A stretch of DNA of 64,000 bases from Scheffersomyces stipitis CBS 6054 (Eukaryota > Ascomycota > Pichiomycetes > Serinales > Debaryomycetaceae), in NCBI RefSeq assembly GCF_000209165.1, contig NC_009042.1, positions 2,046,001-2,110,000 on the forward strand. Direction: 5' to 3'. How positions within the stretch are numbered: the stretch's first letter is position 1; each line of letters begins with the position of its first letter. Below the pieces are notes generated by a model that saw only the letters and a list, made by a program, of their open reading frames with translations, was not told the DNA's origin and ran no database searches. Both the position numbers and the translations under genes were made by a program. Positions 20,701 through 29,308 of this stretch are shown one piece after another.

Positions 20701-21107
20701 TTTTGACCAAAAGTCGTGGTCAGTGTGATAGTCTCCGCACTATCCGTACTTCCGCAGCTCGTCTTATAGACAGTAGTACTAGCCTTGCAACTGGGATTGG
20801 CACTCGGTAACTGAATATAAAGTGTAGCAGTTCCTTGGCCTGGAGTTATAGATCCAGTGCTTGATGCAGTGGTAGCCAAACTACCACATATTGTACTAGT
20901 AACAGTTTTGGAAGGGCGACACAAGAAGTTGTTCGACGCCAATGACAGAATAGAAGTGACAGTTTGCTGACCCGGGGTGGTGGGAAGAACTGTTACTGAA
21001 GCTGTGTTGGCTGTTCCACAAACAGTGATTACAGTAGTTTTTAGAGGGGCCGCGCTTATGGCAGCCGCCATATACAAGACCACCAGGTAGAGCAATACGA
21101 TCAACAT
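14760..21107 (-). CDS. Large GPI-type cell-wall/adhesin-like protein with about 35 two-cysteine repeat modules
   Basis: A 2115-residue secreted protein. Residues 1-19 form a signal peptide (MLIVLLYLVVLYMAAAISA). Next come about 35 modules of 43-44 residues, each with one Cys-Gly and one terminal Cys (pattern T-x-T-x-C-G, then TTxGQxTAT, then C). Seven are divergent and 14 are near-identical. Two single modules and four copies of an 87-residue double module follow, then four divergent ones. A Ser-rich stalk (DSSSEISSS-type repeats) and a Pro/Thr-rich stretch lead to a hydrophobic C-terminus (ISIMAVVFAFVQFVI) typical of GPI addition. The even Cys count per module suggests internal disulfides, and Ser/Thr density implies O-mannosylation. 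A wall adhesin or flocculin-like role is inferred; no lectin domain was recognised at the N-terminus. A TATA run at 21214-21226 lies about 110 bp upstream. Long plus-strand open frames here are shadows of the repeats. Confidence 0.9.
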   Translation of the reverse strand: MLIVLLYLVVLYMAAAISAAPLKTTVITVCGTANTASVTVLPTTPGQQTVTSILSLASNNFLCRPSKTVTSTICGSLATTASSTGSITPGQGTATLYIQLPSANPSCKASTTVYKTSCGSTDSAETITLTTTFGQKTATVVVLLATTNTNCYASTTTTISSCGSANNANAVPTTLSTSFGQQTATVSVSLGRSHTYCKASTTTTITTCGSSYNAVTTTLTTSHGQQTATVYVGLKSNDVKCKPASTIHTTSCGSLNVAVTSTGSITPNQPTATVYVALAINNSNCKASTTVTQTSCGTAAENQVTTLPTTFGQPTATIVSNLSKGHPDCTAGATTVEFTCGSAAENLATTLTTTFGQATATIVSTLSKGHPDCTAGATTVEFTCGSAAENLATTLTTTFGQATATIVSTLSKGHPDCTAGATTVEFTCGSAAENLATTLTTTFGQATATIVSTLSKGHPDCTAGATTVEFTCGSAAENLATTLTTTFGQATATIVSTLSKGHPDCTAGATTVEFTCGSAAENLATTLTTTFGQATATIVSTLSKGHPDCTAGATTVEFTCGSAAENLATTLTTTFGQATATIVSTLSKGHPDCTAGATTVEFTCGSAAENLATTLTTTFGQPTATIVSTLSKGHPDCTAGATTVEFTCGSAAENLATTLTTTFGQATATIVSTLSKGHPDCTAGATTVEFTCGSAAENLATTLTTTFGQPTATIVSTLSKGHPDCTAGATTVEFTCGSAAENLATTLTTTFGQATATIVSTLSKGHPDCTAGATTVEFTCGSAAENLATTLTTTFGQATATIVSTLSKGHPDCTAGATTVEFTCGSAAENLATTLTTTFGQATATIVSTLSKGHPDCTAGATTVEFTCGSAAENLATTLTTTFGQATATIVSTLSKGHPDCTAGATTVEFTCGSAAENLATTLTTTFGQPTATIVSILSKGHPDCITPGTVTVTSCGTLNSAVTTAVPTTVGQETVTTLVLLRSLDPKCKPGKTTTITSCGTLNTDVRSTGSITTNQPTLTIYIALATTNAKCKTTSTTTITKCGYKSTTEINTTPAKNGGTVATIVVQLPTTDPSCVKPTTTTSTTCGTSFGAVTTTLPTTAGQPVTVVVSLGKNDAKCKTTSTTTITKCGYKSTTEINTTPAKNGGTVATIVVQLPTTDPSCVKPTTTTSTTCGTSFGAVTTTLPTTAGQPVTVVVSLGKNDAKCKTTSTTTITKCGYKSTTEINTTPAKNGGTVATIVVQLPTTDPSCVKPTTTTSTTCGTSFGAVTTTLPTTAGQPVTVVVSLGKNDAKCKTTSTTTITKCGYKSTTEINTTPAKNGGTVATIVVQLPTTDPSCVKPTTTTSTTCGTSFGAVTTTLPTTAGQPVTVVVSLGKNDAKCKTTSTTTITKCGNGYRTESSTIYPRSHGVDATVVIKLPKTDSSCTRTVSTITLTTCGHGYKTETSTIYPRSRGGDATVVINLPKTDKSCTKTVSTTTITTCGHKSFTRTVTEPTGKHGDVVTVDVILPQGHSSCTRSTRTWTHTICGTKTFVVTKSTFCPPGVTTRTITVELPRGYGHCTSTSDSSSVISSSTSDSSSVISSSTSESSSEISTSSDSSSVISSSSSDSSGEILSSTSESSSEISTSSDSSSVISSSSSDSSSEILSSTSESSSEISTSSDSSSVISSSSSDSSSEILSSTSESSSEISTSTSDSSQSFSTSLEASSFIFSTPSLASSEVSTSTSDSSIVISSSTSDSSSEVLSSTSESSSESSTSSDSSSEISSSTSDSSSEVLSSTSESSSEISTSTSDSSQSFSTSLEASSFIFSTPSQPSSEVIPSSLESSSYESTESSIITVCRRDGSNCVTISSSEEWSSEFVSSSYSPPILSSSRAYYGNSSSIASLTLIPSTEETSESTFVSIPATSTFITTSETLEPSSPYTVSSIPPVETTKVHTEVTVHTTTTSTSTETTSCSTETPVPPGKQTTGTSLSAPPEKHTQPTPPVIQPEVHTQPTPPAIQPEITSTIVTPETSPTSASGTAEQPEQPQKSISTPHHLPPSPEAEAPPANVQTPSASTSLSPVFHPGPNSPPPPIITIPGQPGSTASPTPILQQGKAAKPISISIMAVVFAFVQFVI
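15646..16430 (-). repeat. Serine-rich stalk repeats within the adhesin gene
   Basis: Short units encoding DSSSEISSSTSESSS-like runs. Within them a 96-bp (32-codon) unit recurs exactly spaced, with the same ten-base marker at 16131, 16227 and 16323. A second block around 15680-16020 repeats the same theme with a longer inserted segment (two SFSTSLEASSFIFSTPS-like copies). These repeats make up the likely O-glycosylated stalk. Confidence 0.85.
16965..18008 (-). repeat. Four tandem 261-bp repeats in the adhesin gene
   Basis: A 261-bp unit (87 codons, two Cys modules) repeats four times. The sequence CCACACTTCG starts at 16930, 17191, 17452, 17713 and 17974, giving an exact 261-bp period. Copies look identical by eye, which implies recent duplication or ongoing homogenisation. 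Confidence 0.93.
18273..20120 (-). repeat. Fourteen tandem 132-bp repeats in the adhesin gene
   Basis: Fourteen units of exactly 132 bp (44 codons). The marker CACATG recurs from 18371 to 20087 at 132-bp steps. Units differ only at a few sites: GQA versus GQP, TTC/TTT-type silent changes, and one STL to SIL change in the last copy. The unit encodes one Cys-Gly...Cys module ending SKGHPDC. Confidence 0.96.
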
Positions 21108-24100
21108 ATTGCGCGTCTGGTTTTTTCAAATTGGTGCAAACGGTCCTGTGCAACAGGTTTCTATTAATGGCTACACCAACTTCTATTGATGGCTCTTTTT
21201 CTGGGGGGACACCATATATATATTAAATCAAAGTAGAATGACTACTTAGTGGTACTGGTCTCAGCCTGAAAATATTGCTAAGGGTTTGGTTTCAACAAGG
21301 TAATAGTAGAGCCTATTTTTGCTCCTCCCGTATTATCTTTGAAAAATAATCCTTCTCAAGGCTATTGGATTTGTGAAGTCTAATGACTAACGAGACCACA
21401 TTGAATTCTATCCTATCCTTGCAGCAAAGGAGTCAGTCCCAAGTGTTATTATCAAAAAATATTGTATCCCCTTGTGACCTACTCTGTCGAATCCATTCGT
21501 AACCATCGGCCATCTTCACGGCATTACAATAATTAATTTCTAATTTTTGGTTTATTATCTGTTATCCAATTTGAAGAAGCAAGTTCCGGCGGTTCTACAA
21601 GCATGAGAGGCTAGCCAAAAGGGGCCAACTAGGAGATCATTGATTTCCCACTTTCTATACCAGTTACGAAACTAGGTGTCACTTTGCCAATTTGGATACT
21701 CGATAAGTAAGTAAAGTAATGTCAGCCATATTGTGGACAATGTATTTTGCGGATCAGGGGAATCTTACAGCTTTGAATTGTTCTAGGTGGCTTTAGCAAA
21801 ATGAACAGTATAGACTAGCTCATGATATTAAATAAACCTACGAGCTGCGAAAAATGTTAAGTTTTCCGTTGTACAGGTCAAGAAAATATCTGCAAGATGA
21901 GCTGCATAAATTTTATAAATTAGCCTAGCTTACGAGCAGTCTAACACAAGCCTTTTAAGGACAGCAACCCATTTCTTTGAGAACAATACAGACCAAGACC
22001 TTTTACACTTGATATAGATCCAACAATGGACTATGTGAAGTACTTCTTGTTTGGCTGCCATCTATAAGTTTAGAGTAATCAATGCAACAAAGCTTATCAG
22101 CAACATGTATCAGGATCAGAATTGTCACACGCGATTCCTTACGTCTACAAACATTTGATCATTGAGCTGTCCATATTATATCTCCCCTATATTAGGCTAT
22201 GACAAAGTAGACTGATCCCAATCTTGCAGTAATATAATAAAAGGTGCCCCGTCTGGCCCCAATGTACACACGGCGGATAGTAATGGCCGCCGCCTCGGCC
22301 AAATCAACTTCGTTAATAATTTCCAAGAAATATCTTATGAAGTCGTGTAGTTTTTAGTTCCCATCTTATTGAAAGAAGTGCCGGGAAAGGAACGGTCGAG
22401 AATTCCAATCTTCAGACCCCCTCACTTATATCTCGTTTCGACATTGCATCTGCTGTTGTAACTTAGATCATGCATCCTGCCCCGTAAAGACAATTTTCTC
22501 AGATAATACACGCCATCCATGTCATTGCGATGTGCAGATGCAAAAAAAACCCAAATATTATACTTTCGCAATGAAGTCGAAAAAAAATATCCTACATCAT
22601 TAAGATCCATATTTAAGTATGATTACTTTGTCTCGAGTATTTTTAGCATCGTCTGACGCGTGATGATCGGCACCTCGTCGTTTGCTTAATTGAATACATG
22701 CATGAACCTTACGTCTTCGCTCTGATCTTTTTGTTTGGAAATCGACGATCTGCATAACAGCCACTGTCGGTTTCTTGCTCGCTAGTACAAGCATGCGCTC
22801 TTGACAACCAAATATCTTTTCCTTTAATTGGAAAAACTTCAGGCCTCCATTTCTGTGTCTATTTCTATTTCAGGTAGACTTTTTCCTTTAGAATGAGGAC
22901 AGCTGTATGTTTTCTAATTATTTTATGAAATGCTTCGATAAATCGACCATCACGATATGAATTACAAATAGCAGCCATAATAATCCTAAAATCTAAAATT
23001 TATTGTATTGCTACTATAATATCCTCAAAGAATTTGCACTTATGGGAAATATTTCTATCCAATAGTTAGTAGCAATTTAGTGTGCAAGTGTTCTGGGTTG
23101 AACTTCGTGTTAACAAATTTCCGTTTGGTCTTAATAAGCGAATTTTATTTTCCGACCATAGTATTTTTGTTAGAAGCAGTAAATATACTACTACACATTT
23201 CTGCTATTCTAGTATTGGTATGAAATTTGTAATTCTTTGGTCAACTATGACTTCATGTATAGGAACCTTTATCGAGTATTCCTACCCCAGACTATTCAAA
23301 GTTCATCATTGTGTAACCATTTATCATGCAAGTCTTCGCCATTGGGGATTGGGATTGAAGTTGTAACTGGCAAGTGGAATCACATGAATCAAGTTGGCAT
23401 CTTGAATAGGATCTCTTGCGCCAGGCGCCAGGCTCTCCTTTAAGCATAGTAAATTAGCACGCTGGCTTTATTCTCGTTCAATGTTTCTTAACTCAGTGTA
23501 CTACCAATGAGAGTGTTATTTTTCAGAATTATTCATCTTGGCCAATTACATCCCCATTGGCTATACCGTACTGGAAACTTTCTGTAAACCTAGATGCACG
23601 TTCTAGAAGCCGTTTGTGTGTTGCAAATTAACGTATTTCGGAAATGGTGATATTGACTTTATTAGAAGGCTTGGAGAACGTATACGATTGGATTTAATTC
23701 TCGTCGCCATTATGAAGGTAAGATGGTCAGATTTAAGTTTCCTTGAATTTTAGGAGGTAAATACGAAGGTCGATAATGATGCTCAAATTCGTAAATTGAG
23801 ATCCTATAGTAATATTAGAAGTGCATTATACATCACATAATTCTGCAATAAGTACACCTAGTCGTAAACTTTCCCATTCAAAATAAATTTACACCTTATG
23901 GATATTATTATGTAATTAATTCCTGTATGCTATAAATGCATATTTAAACCCCATATACCGGTTCGCATAATATTTTTCTCCAGACCTCTAATATACCTGG
24001 GGGTGTAGGTATTTTCGACTAGTGGCCAACCAGAAAATTCGATAAATACGTGCGACACCTTGCGTTGCTGTACTTATTCCATGCATTTCAGAATTGTGAT

Positions 24101-24989
24101 TGAGTGGTTCTCTCTGCTGTATCTAGTGCATAAAATTCATACCTTTGTATTCCGATATTCCTCTCCACAAATCGAGAAAAGTGGTTTGCCACATTCCTTA
24201 TTCAGAATTCACTGAAAAGATTGGAACCCAATTTTGGTAAGATTTTCGACATCGGGTAATAAATATTGCCAATCCACATTGAGCCGCTACCAATAAATCT
24301 GTTATTTTTAAATGAGTGCTACAAATCTGAAAAAAATATCAATCTGCAATATTAGTGTTTTGGGGCATCGGCCATATCCCTAGTTGTCCATAACGCGAAG
24401 TTATATTATTGAAAACAAGTTATTTCTATCCATATATGTGTGTGTGGATATATTCTAGCTTCTCCTGTGAGACAGTAATGTAGTTCTAGCAGAGTAAAAG
24501 ACATTTGTGGTATTCAACTGGTGTATAGATATGGCAAATTTCTCCGACTGATGATATATATCACATAGATAATAGTACTACTTTTGTTTGAAGAAGTCAT
24601 GGATACAAGTTTTCGCTTGCTATTCTTGGGATTCGACAATGATTTAACTCAATGCTCACAATTAATGTCAGATTTGATAGCTAATAGGCAATATAGTTTT
24701 CACTGACAGTACAGCAGATAACTTCGAATGTGTCCTTTTAATTGCTTAGTAAATCAAATCATGCAAGGTTTTCGATATTTGAAGACTACATTCATTCTGA
24801 AACTCTTCCCAGTTGCAAAATAAATCAATTTGCAACACTAAGGGTACAGGAGGATACGACGGCTCGAAACAACAGCAGTCATTTCTTCTCCAAACCTGAG
24901 CAGATGTTGAACCAATTCATAAACGTTGAAGTATGGAAGGTCGATGCATAAAAATCAAATACTCTAAGATTATATTCTGGAATAAATAA
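21108..24989. other. 3.9-kb gene-poor region upstream of the adhesin gene
   Basis: The longest gap in the window. It contains the adhesin promoter (TATA run 21214-21226), a CGGCGG-N10-CCGCCG inverted repeat (22271-22292) and the MUB1 3' end. Six-frame reading gives only short frames, most without ATG and none with a recognisable motif. I saw no LTR pair, tRNA or transposase remnant, but distant relics cannot be excluded by eye. Confidence 0.5.
22271..22292. promoter_or_regulatory. Perfect CGGCGG-N10-CCGCCG inverted repeat
   Basis: CGGCGG at 22271-22276 and CCGCCG at 22287-22292 are separated by 10 bases, in otherwise AT-rich DNA. Inverted CGG/CCG pairs with fixed spacing are the classic binding pattern of Zn2Cys6 dimers (Gal4 uses N11). 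It lies about 1.16 kb upstream of the adhesin ATG. Regulatory use is inferred. Confidence 0.5.
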
Positions 24990-27512
24990 TTATGACAGAT
25001 CATTTAACTGTTCATGTTCTTGCTCCTGTTGACTATCTTGATCATCAGTGACATGGGTTAAATCGGATCTTTCCTCAAAGTTCTGTTCGTTTCCTACCTC
25101 GGCATTAGTCTGTTGAGTTGGAGCAGATGCAACGTTGCTTGTAGTTGTGCTGGAGGTACTTGGTATACACCAGTTTCTGTGACAATGCCATGCTCTCATC
25201 TGGCACTCGCGAGAACAATATTTTGTTCTCTTGCATCTTCTGCACTTCAGAAACTCTCGTGGATATTTTTCCCATCTACCGCATTCCAAATTACCGCATT
25301 GTCTAACACCGCCTCTCAATTCGTTGCGTCTACATGAATTTCTCATGATGACACCAGACCAATAGTACATGTCCGTTCCGGACAAGAATGTAAACTTTTC
25401 AACAATAGGAAACAAGTTGACCTTTTTATATTCAATGAGCGAGTCATCTTGATCTTCGTTACTTTCATCAATATCAAAGTGTTCGTAATCGTCATAATTC
25501 CATTTCTTAGTCAAGAAATCTTTTGTTTCATTCCTCTTTTTGATAATTGAATTCACTAAATTCTTACTTTCGATATCAATAAACTTGTTCATCTTCTCGT
25601 TGATTTGAAACAACGAAATTTCTCTTTCCAAATCGTCTACTATCGACTCGCTATGAATTATGGAGTCATATAACTTACTCAAATAGTCGGAGTTATTAAT
25701 AACATCACTTGTCAAATGATTCAAATCAGAACTATTTTCCAAGTTAGAATTGGAGTTTGATAAACCAGCTCCATTTTTATCTGAATCGTTACCTAGTGAA
25801 TCCTCTTCTTCCTCATCCTCTTCATCATCGACTTCTTCGCTTTCCTCTTCGTCTTCGATTTCAGCTGCCACAGTTAATCTTGATTCGTCGTGTTTATTGC
25901 ACAACTCGAATTTGTCTTCTTCCAAGATGAAATTATCATCATGTATCGTATTGATATCATTCAACATCTGTGGGGAGTTTGATGCAGATGGCTCAAACCT
26001 TTCCAAATAAGTAGTCTTACTCGTACGGGATTTTGGAGTAATGGTAGGTCTCGACTTTATTGCCAAATTCTTTTTTAACTTCAATTTCATTTGCTTTTCC
26101 AAATACAACTTCAATTGTTTATCTCTTATACTCATGTCAATTACCAAATGGGTATTTTGGAGCACGTCCTTTAAGTAAGGATATTTCGAGATGTATGCCA
26201 AGAGCTGTAACGACCAGACAATATCATCATCGCGCGGAATAACAACTCCAGTTTCCGTGAAATTTCTCACCGCTATCTTCGAGCTGATCAAGTTTTTGTT
26301 GGTTTCACAGTCTTGCAAGTACAAGTCCGACAAGAACTGCAAGTTGTTGTCCATCTGATAGTCACAATCATCAAAGAACCTATCATCCAAAATTTCAGTA
26401 TCTTTTTCGTCTCTCAACTTTTTGATGATATTAACGATAATGAATCTTCTTCTTATGTCGTTATTGATGGTATTAGTCTTTGCGCTATTGGGAGACCTAG
26501 ATAGTTGGCCAGGATTGTAGCTTGGAGCAAATGTATTCAATCTGATTAACTTAAACAACTGATCAACAGTTAAATTGTCGTAATCATCGCTGGTCAAACT
26601 ATTTGTGTGGCTTGTGTTGAAATAAGAAGGGTATGGATTGTTACTTGATATCAGAGTCGCCTCTATGGCCGCCGTAGCAAGATGAATCGGGATTTGCAAG
26701 TTGCTCACATCAAATGCAGGTGAGTTTCTTATCTGACCGGGTGCTGTATTCTGATTCTGTTCTAAGAACAGAGTCCGGTGTGCAGTCGTTGTGGCTGTAG
26801 CTCTAGTAGCAAAGTCTGTATCAGTGTTGGATCTACCAACTATCCCTGTCAAATCCTCCTCCTGGGCTCCTATGAAAGCCTGCTGAGGAGGGTTTGGTCT
26901 AGGATTCTGCACGCCAAACGGTTGGTGCTGGTTGGCTATGGTGTCTGTTGACGGCTGGAATTGAACAGGAGATTGGGTCATCGAAGGCTGTTGCCCGTTG
27001 GTACCAGAGCCTGCCTGTTGGCCGTGGAATGGAGACTGTAGCATCAGCAGCTGTTGAGGCTGCTGTCTAGAGTTGGCATGGATGAATGTTCTTTCGTGAA
27101 GCGATAGATAGTTGTCCAAAACCGTAGCGATGATGGGCAAGATTCCTGCCTTGACCACTTTCTGTCTAATTTTCTCGGTTCCTCTTGTGGCCACGAGAAC
27201 AAGACACTGAAACGCAAGCGTCCATTTCCAGGCAGTCAAGAGCTTTCTTTCGCTGTTGAAGATGTTGTCTACGACGTTGAACGTAGAGTTGTGGCACTCG
27301 TGCAAAATTTCAATCAATCTTTCTATTCCCCCGTCGATGGAAAGGGTTTCTCTAACTTTGGCCAGTGATGACACCAAGTAGGTTAAATAGTTCAACGAGT
27401 TGACCAACGGCTTGTCCGATGTAACATCCAAAGCTCGGCGGTCGTACAAGCTCGTGGTTATGGTTACTGCCGCCTTGTTGGTCGACGTCGACTTGTAGTT
27501 TGAATCGCGCAT
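24990..27512 (-). CDS. MUB1: MYND zinc-finger protein Mub1 (Ubr2 ubiquitin-ligase adaptor)
   Basis: An 840-residue protein; S. cerevisiae Mub1 is 620. The N-terminal about 140 residues are helical and armadillo-like (LVNSLNYLTYLVSSLAKVRETLSIDGGIERLIEIL), the conserved Mub1/samB region. Next come a Gln/Pro-rich linker and an acidic tract (EDEEESEEVDDEEDEEEEDS). The C-terminal MYND zinc finger at about residues 744-790 carries the ordered Cys/His ligands, including CRRCKRTKYCSRECQMRAWHCH. In yeast Mub1 bridges the E3 Ubr2 and Rpn4, setting proteasome gene expression, and it also affects cell size and budding. The extra length is in the disordered parts. The start at 27512 is the first ATG and is followed directly by conserved sequence. 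Confidence 0.9.
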   Translation of the reverse strand: MRDSNYKSTSTNKAAVTITTSLYDRRALDVTSDKPLVNSLNYLTYLVSSLAKVRETLSIDGGIERLIEILHECHNSTFNVVDNIFNSERKLLTAWKWTLAFQCLVLVATRGTEKIRQKVVKAGILPIIATVLDNYLSLHERTFIHANSRQQPQQLLMLQSPFHGQQAGSGTNGQQPSMTQSPVQFQPSTDTIANQHQPFGVQNPRPNPPQQAFIGAQEEDLTGIVGRSNTDTDFATRATATTTAHRTLFLEQNQNTAPGQIRNSPAFDVSNLQIPIHLATAAIEATLISSNNPYPSYFNTSHTNSLTSDDYDNLTVDQLFKLIRLNTFAPSYNPGQLSRSPNSAKTNTINNDIRRRFIIVNIIKKLRDEKDTEILDDRFFDDCDYQMDNNLQFLSDLYLQDCETNKNLISSKIAVRNFTETGVVIPRDDDIVWSLQLLAYISKYPYLKDVLQNTHLVIDMSIRDKQLKLYLEKQMKLKLKKNLAIKSRPTITPKSRTSKTTYLERFEPSASNSPQMLNDINTIHDDNFILEEDKFELCNKHDESRLTVAAEIEDEEESEEVDDEEDEEEEDSLGNDSDKNGAGLSNSNSNLENSSDLNHLTSDVINNSDYLSKLYDSIIHSESIVDDLEREISLFQINEKMNKFIDIESKNLVNSIIKKRNETKDFLTKKWNYDDYEHFDIDESNEDQDDSLIEYKKVNLFPIVEKFTFLSGTDMYYWSGVIMRNSCRRNELRGGVRQCGNLECGRWEKYPREFLKCRRCKRTKYCSRECQMRAWHCHRNWCIPSTSSTTTSNVASAPTQQTNAEVGNEQNFEERSDLTHVTDDQDSQQEQEHEQLNDLS

Positions 27513-28279
27513 TTTTTATAATGTGAACTGAACGGGAATAAACAAAGTAAAGTCAATGAAGATGAAAACGAATGGAAAAAAACACTTAATGCAAATGATA
27601 CTATTCGAAATATATGAAACCGATTTGAAAGATGCAGAGCGGAGATGATGTTGATGACAACTTGATTATGGTTAATCTGAGAGAAGCACGTAGGAAGACA
27701 CTTCGTACTTGTAGTAAGGTCTTGGTTTATCTTGCACTCGGCTCCAACTAGGAGAATATCAATCGTGAATTTTTAATCTTAATCCAGTAGTTGTTCGTCC
27801 TGGAGATGGCTTTGGCTCGTTGCCTGTGGTGGGGGAGTTTTGAGCGGGAAAAACGTACAATACCCTTATATGTGGAGACACTGGATATCCGGCGTCTGGA
27901 GTTTGGTTCCGAGTGTGAGTGTGAACTTAGATGAGCTATTTGGGAGGATAGAGGATTGATATTGAGATTACTAAAACGATAAAAAAATTGCCACTTGTGT
28001 GCACGGCTCTTTATGCAGGTATGAGGGTGCAAATATAAGTGAAGATATACAGAGTGATACTGCATGTACAGACTACAGATGGAGATATAATGATATCTTT
28101 GAAATTGTAGCATAGCATCATTTATTAGTAGTTACTATTCCACAACCCAATATAATGTATATGCCTTGTCTAGTCTATGTCCAGTGTATATCTAATCTAT
28201 ATCTAGTCTATGTAATAAATAGTATTCCATGAAATAGTATTTAGGCTAATCACAGAAATGAAGTGATGCAAATGAATAT
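27513..28279. other. MUB1 promoter and OAC1 3' region
   Basis: 767 bp. It contains a plus-strand 39-codon ATG frame (27632-27751) and a minus-strand 121-codon frame (27748-28113), both unrecognised and probably chance. Short TCTAGTCTATGT-like repeats occur around 28168-28212 near the OAC1 3' end. No real gene was supported. Confidence 0.4.
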
Positions 28280-29308
28280 CTAGGCAAATAACCTTGTTTC
28301 AACCTTAACCATTACCTTCATGCATTGTTCCATGAACATCAACGTCAAGATGGAATGAGGCCCTATACGGAAGAGCTGGGCCCAGAAACCCTTGTACAAA
28401 GCTGAGGGACCTTCCGTTCTGATAGTCTTTTGGAAACAGTCAATGGGACCCTTATATAAGTTCCCCTTCTGGTTGTACACTCTTGTGAGAATAACGTCCC
28501 ATGGGTTCATGACGATGGCAACCCCAAGTCCAGCCATGGATGAAGACATGAAGTGGAGTCCCAACGAGTGTTCCTCCGCGAGTTGGTTGTTCAATAGAAA
28601 GTTCTTGGTCAAATTGTACACTGGGAGTTGGGCTGCTGAACCAGCACCGGTTCTGAGAATGGCAGCATCTACACCTCTATACAAGCCCCTGACCCCTTCA
28701 GCACTGTAAATCTTGGACAAACCATCCCAGGCTCCTTTATAATAAGTCTGTTGGCCAATATGGTGCGCAGCCTCTGAGGTGGTGGATTTGGAATATGATT
28801 GCATTCTTGTCTTAATCAAGAAGAATGGAGAGGCCAAAACGGCTCCAGCAGAACCAGATACGAACCCAGCAGCAACGTTGATAAGTAAATTCTGGGGAAT
28901 TTTCTCGTTTTCTGAAAAAGTGGAGGGCGACAAATATTTCGTAATGATATATCTACTTGGTTCGTAGAGTCCAATTCTGCACCCATTTAACCCCAATTGG
29001 TAGTAGTAACCACACATAAGTCCTTGCTGCAACCCTCGGATACCTTCATTTCTGTAGATAATTCCAAAGGCCTGGAATGGGTTCTTGTACAAGATAACGG
29101 CATCCTTAGCACTTTTGGCAAGTTCTCCCTGAAGCTGCATTCTGGTCTTGATCAACTCGATGGGATTGGTAAAAGTCACAGCTCCACAAGCAGCTAAACC
29201 TCCAGCTATGAAGCCCCCGAGAGTTGAGACTTTCTCGGAGTCATTCTTGTGTACAGGCACATGTATTACCTTAGCTTGCAACACTATCTCGTCTTGTATC
29301 AGGGTCAT
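28280..29308 (-). CDS. OAC1: Mitochondrial oxaloacetate/sulfate carrier
   Basis: A 342-residue mitochondrial carrier (SLC25 family); yeast Oac1 is 324. Three tandem repeats of about 100 residues each carry the signature Px[DE]xx[KR]x[RK]: PIELIKTRMQ, PFFLIKTRMQ and the variant PWDVILTRVYNQ. Six membrane helices are evident. The third repeat ending (IGPHSILTLMFMEQCMK) and the first repeat (GGFIAGGLAACGAVTFTNP) match Oac1, which imports oxaloacetate and sulfate and exports isopropylmalate across the inner membrane. Codon 3 is CTG and would read Ser here. The start at 29308 is the first ATG, with a short hydrophilic leader. Its upstream region carries a CACGTG palindrome. Confidence 0.92.
   Translation of the reverse strand: MTLIQDEIVLQAKVIHVPVHKNDSEKVSTLGGFIAGGLAACGAVTFTNPIELIKTRMQLQGELAKSAKDAVILYKNPFQAFGIIYRNEGIRGLQQGLMCGYYYQLGLNGCRIGLYEPSRYIITKYLSPSTFSENEKIPQNLLINVAAGFVSGSAGAVLASPFFLIKTRMQSYSKSTTSEAAHHIGQQTYYKGAWDGLSKIYSAEGVRGLYRGVDAAILRTGAGSAAQLPVYNLTKNFLLNNQLAEEHSLGLHFMSSSMAGLGVAIVMNPWDVILTRVYNQKGNLYKGPIDCFQKTIRTEGPSALYKGFWAQLFRIGPHSILTLMFMEQCMKVMVKVETRLFA

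Noticed and set aside
21108..24989. Possible LTR or retrotransposon relic in the long gap
   Set aside because: I found no pair of direct terminal repeats, TG...CA ends with target duplication, or pol-like reading frame by eye.
27748..28113. A 121-codon minus-strand ATG frame upstream of MUB1
   Set aside because: It has a His, Ser and Tyr-rich random composition, no known motif, and lies in the MUB1 promoter.
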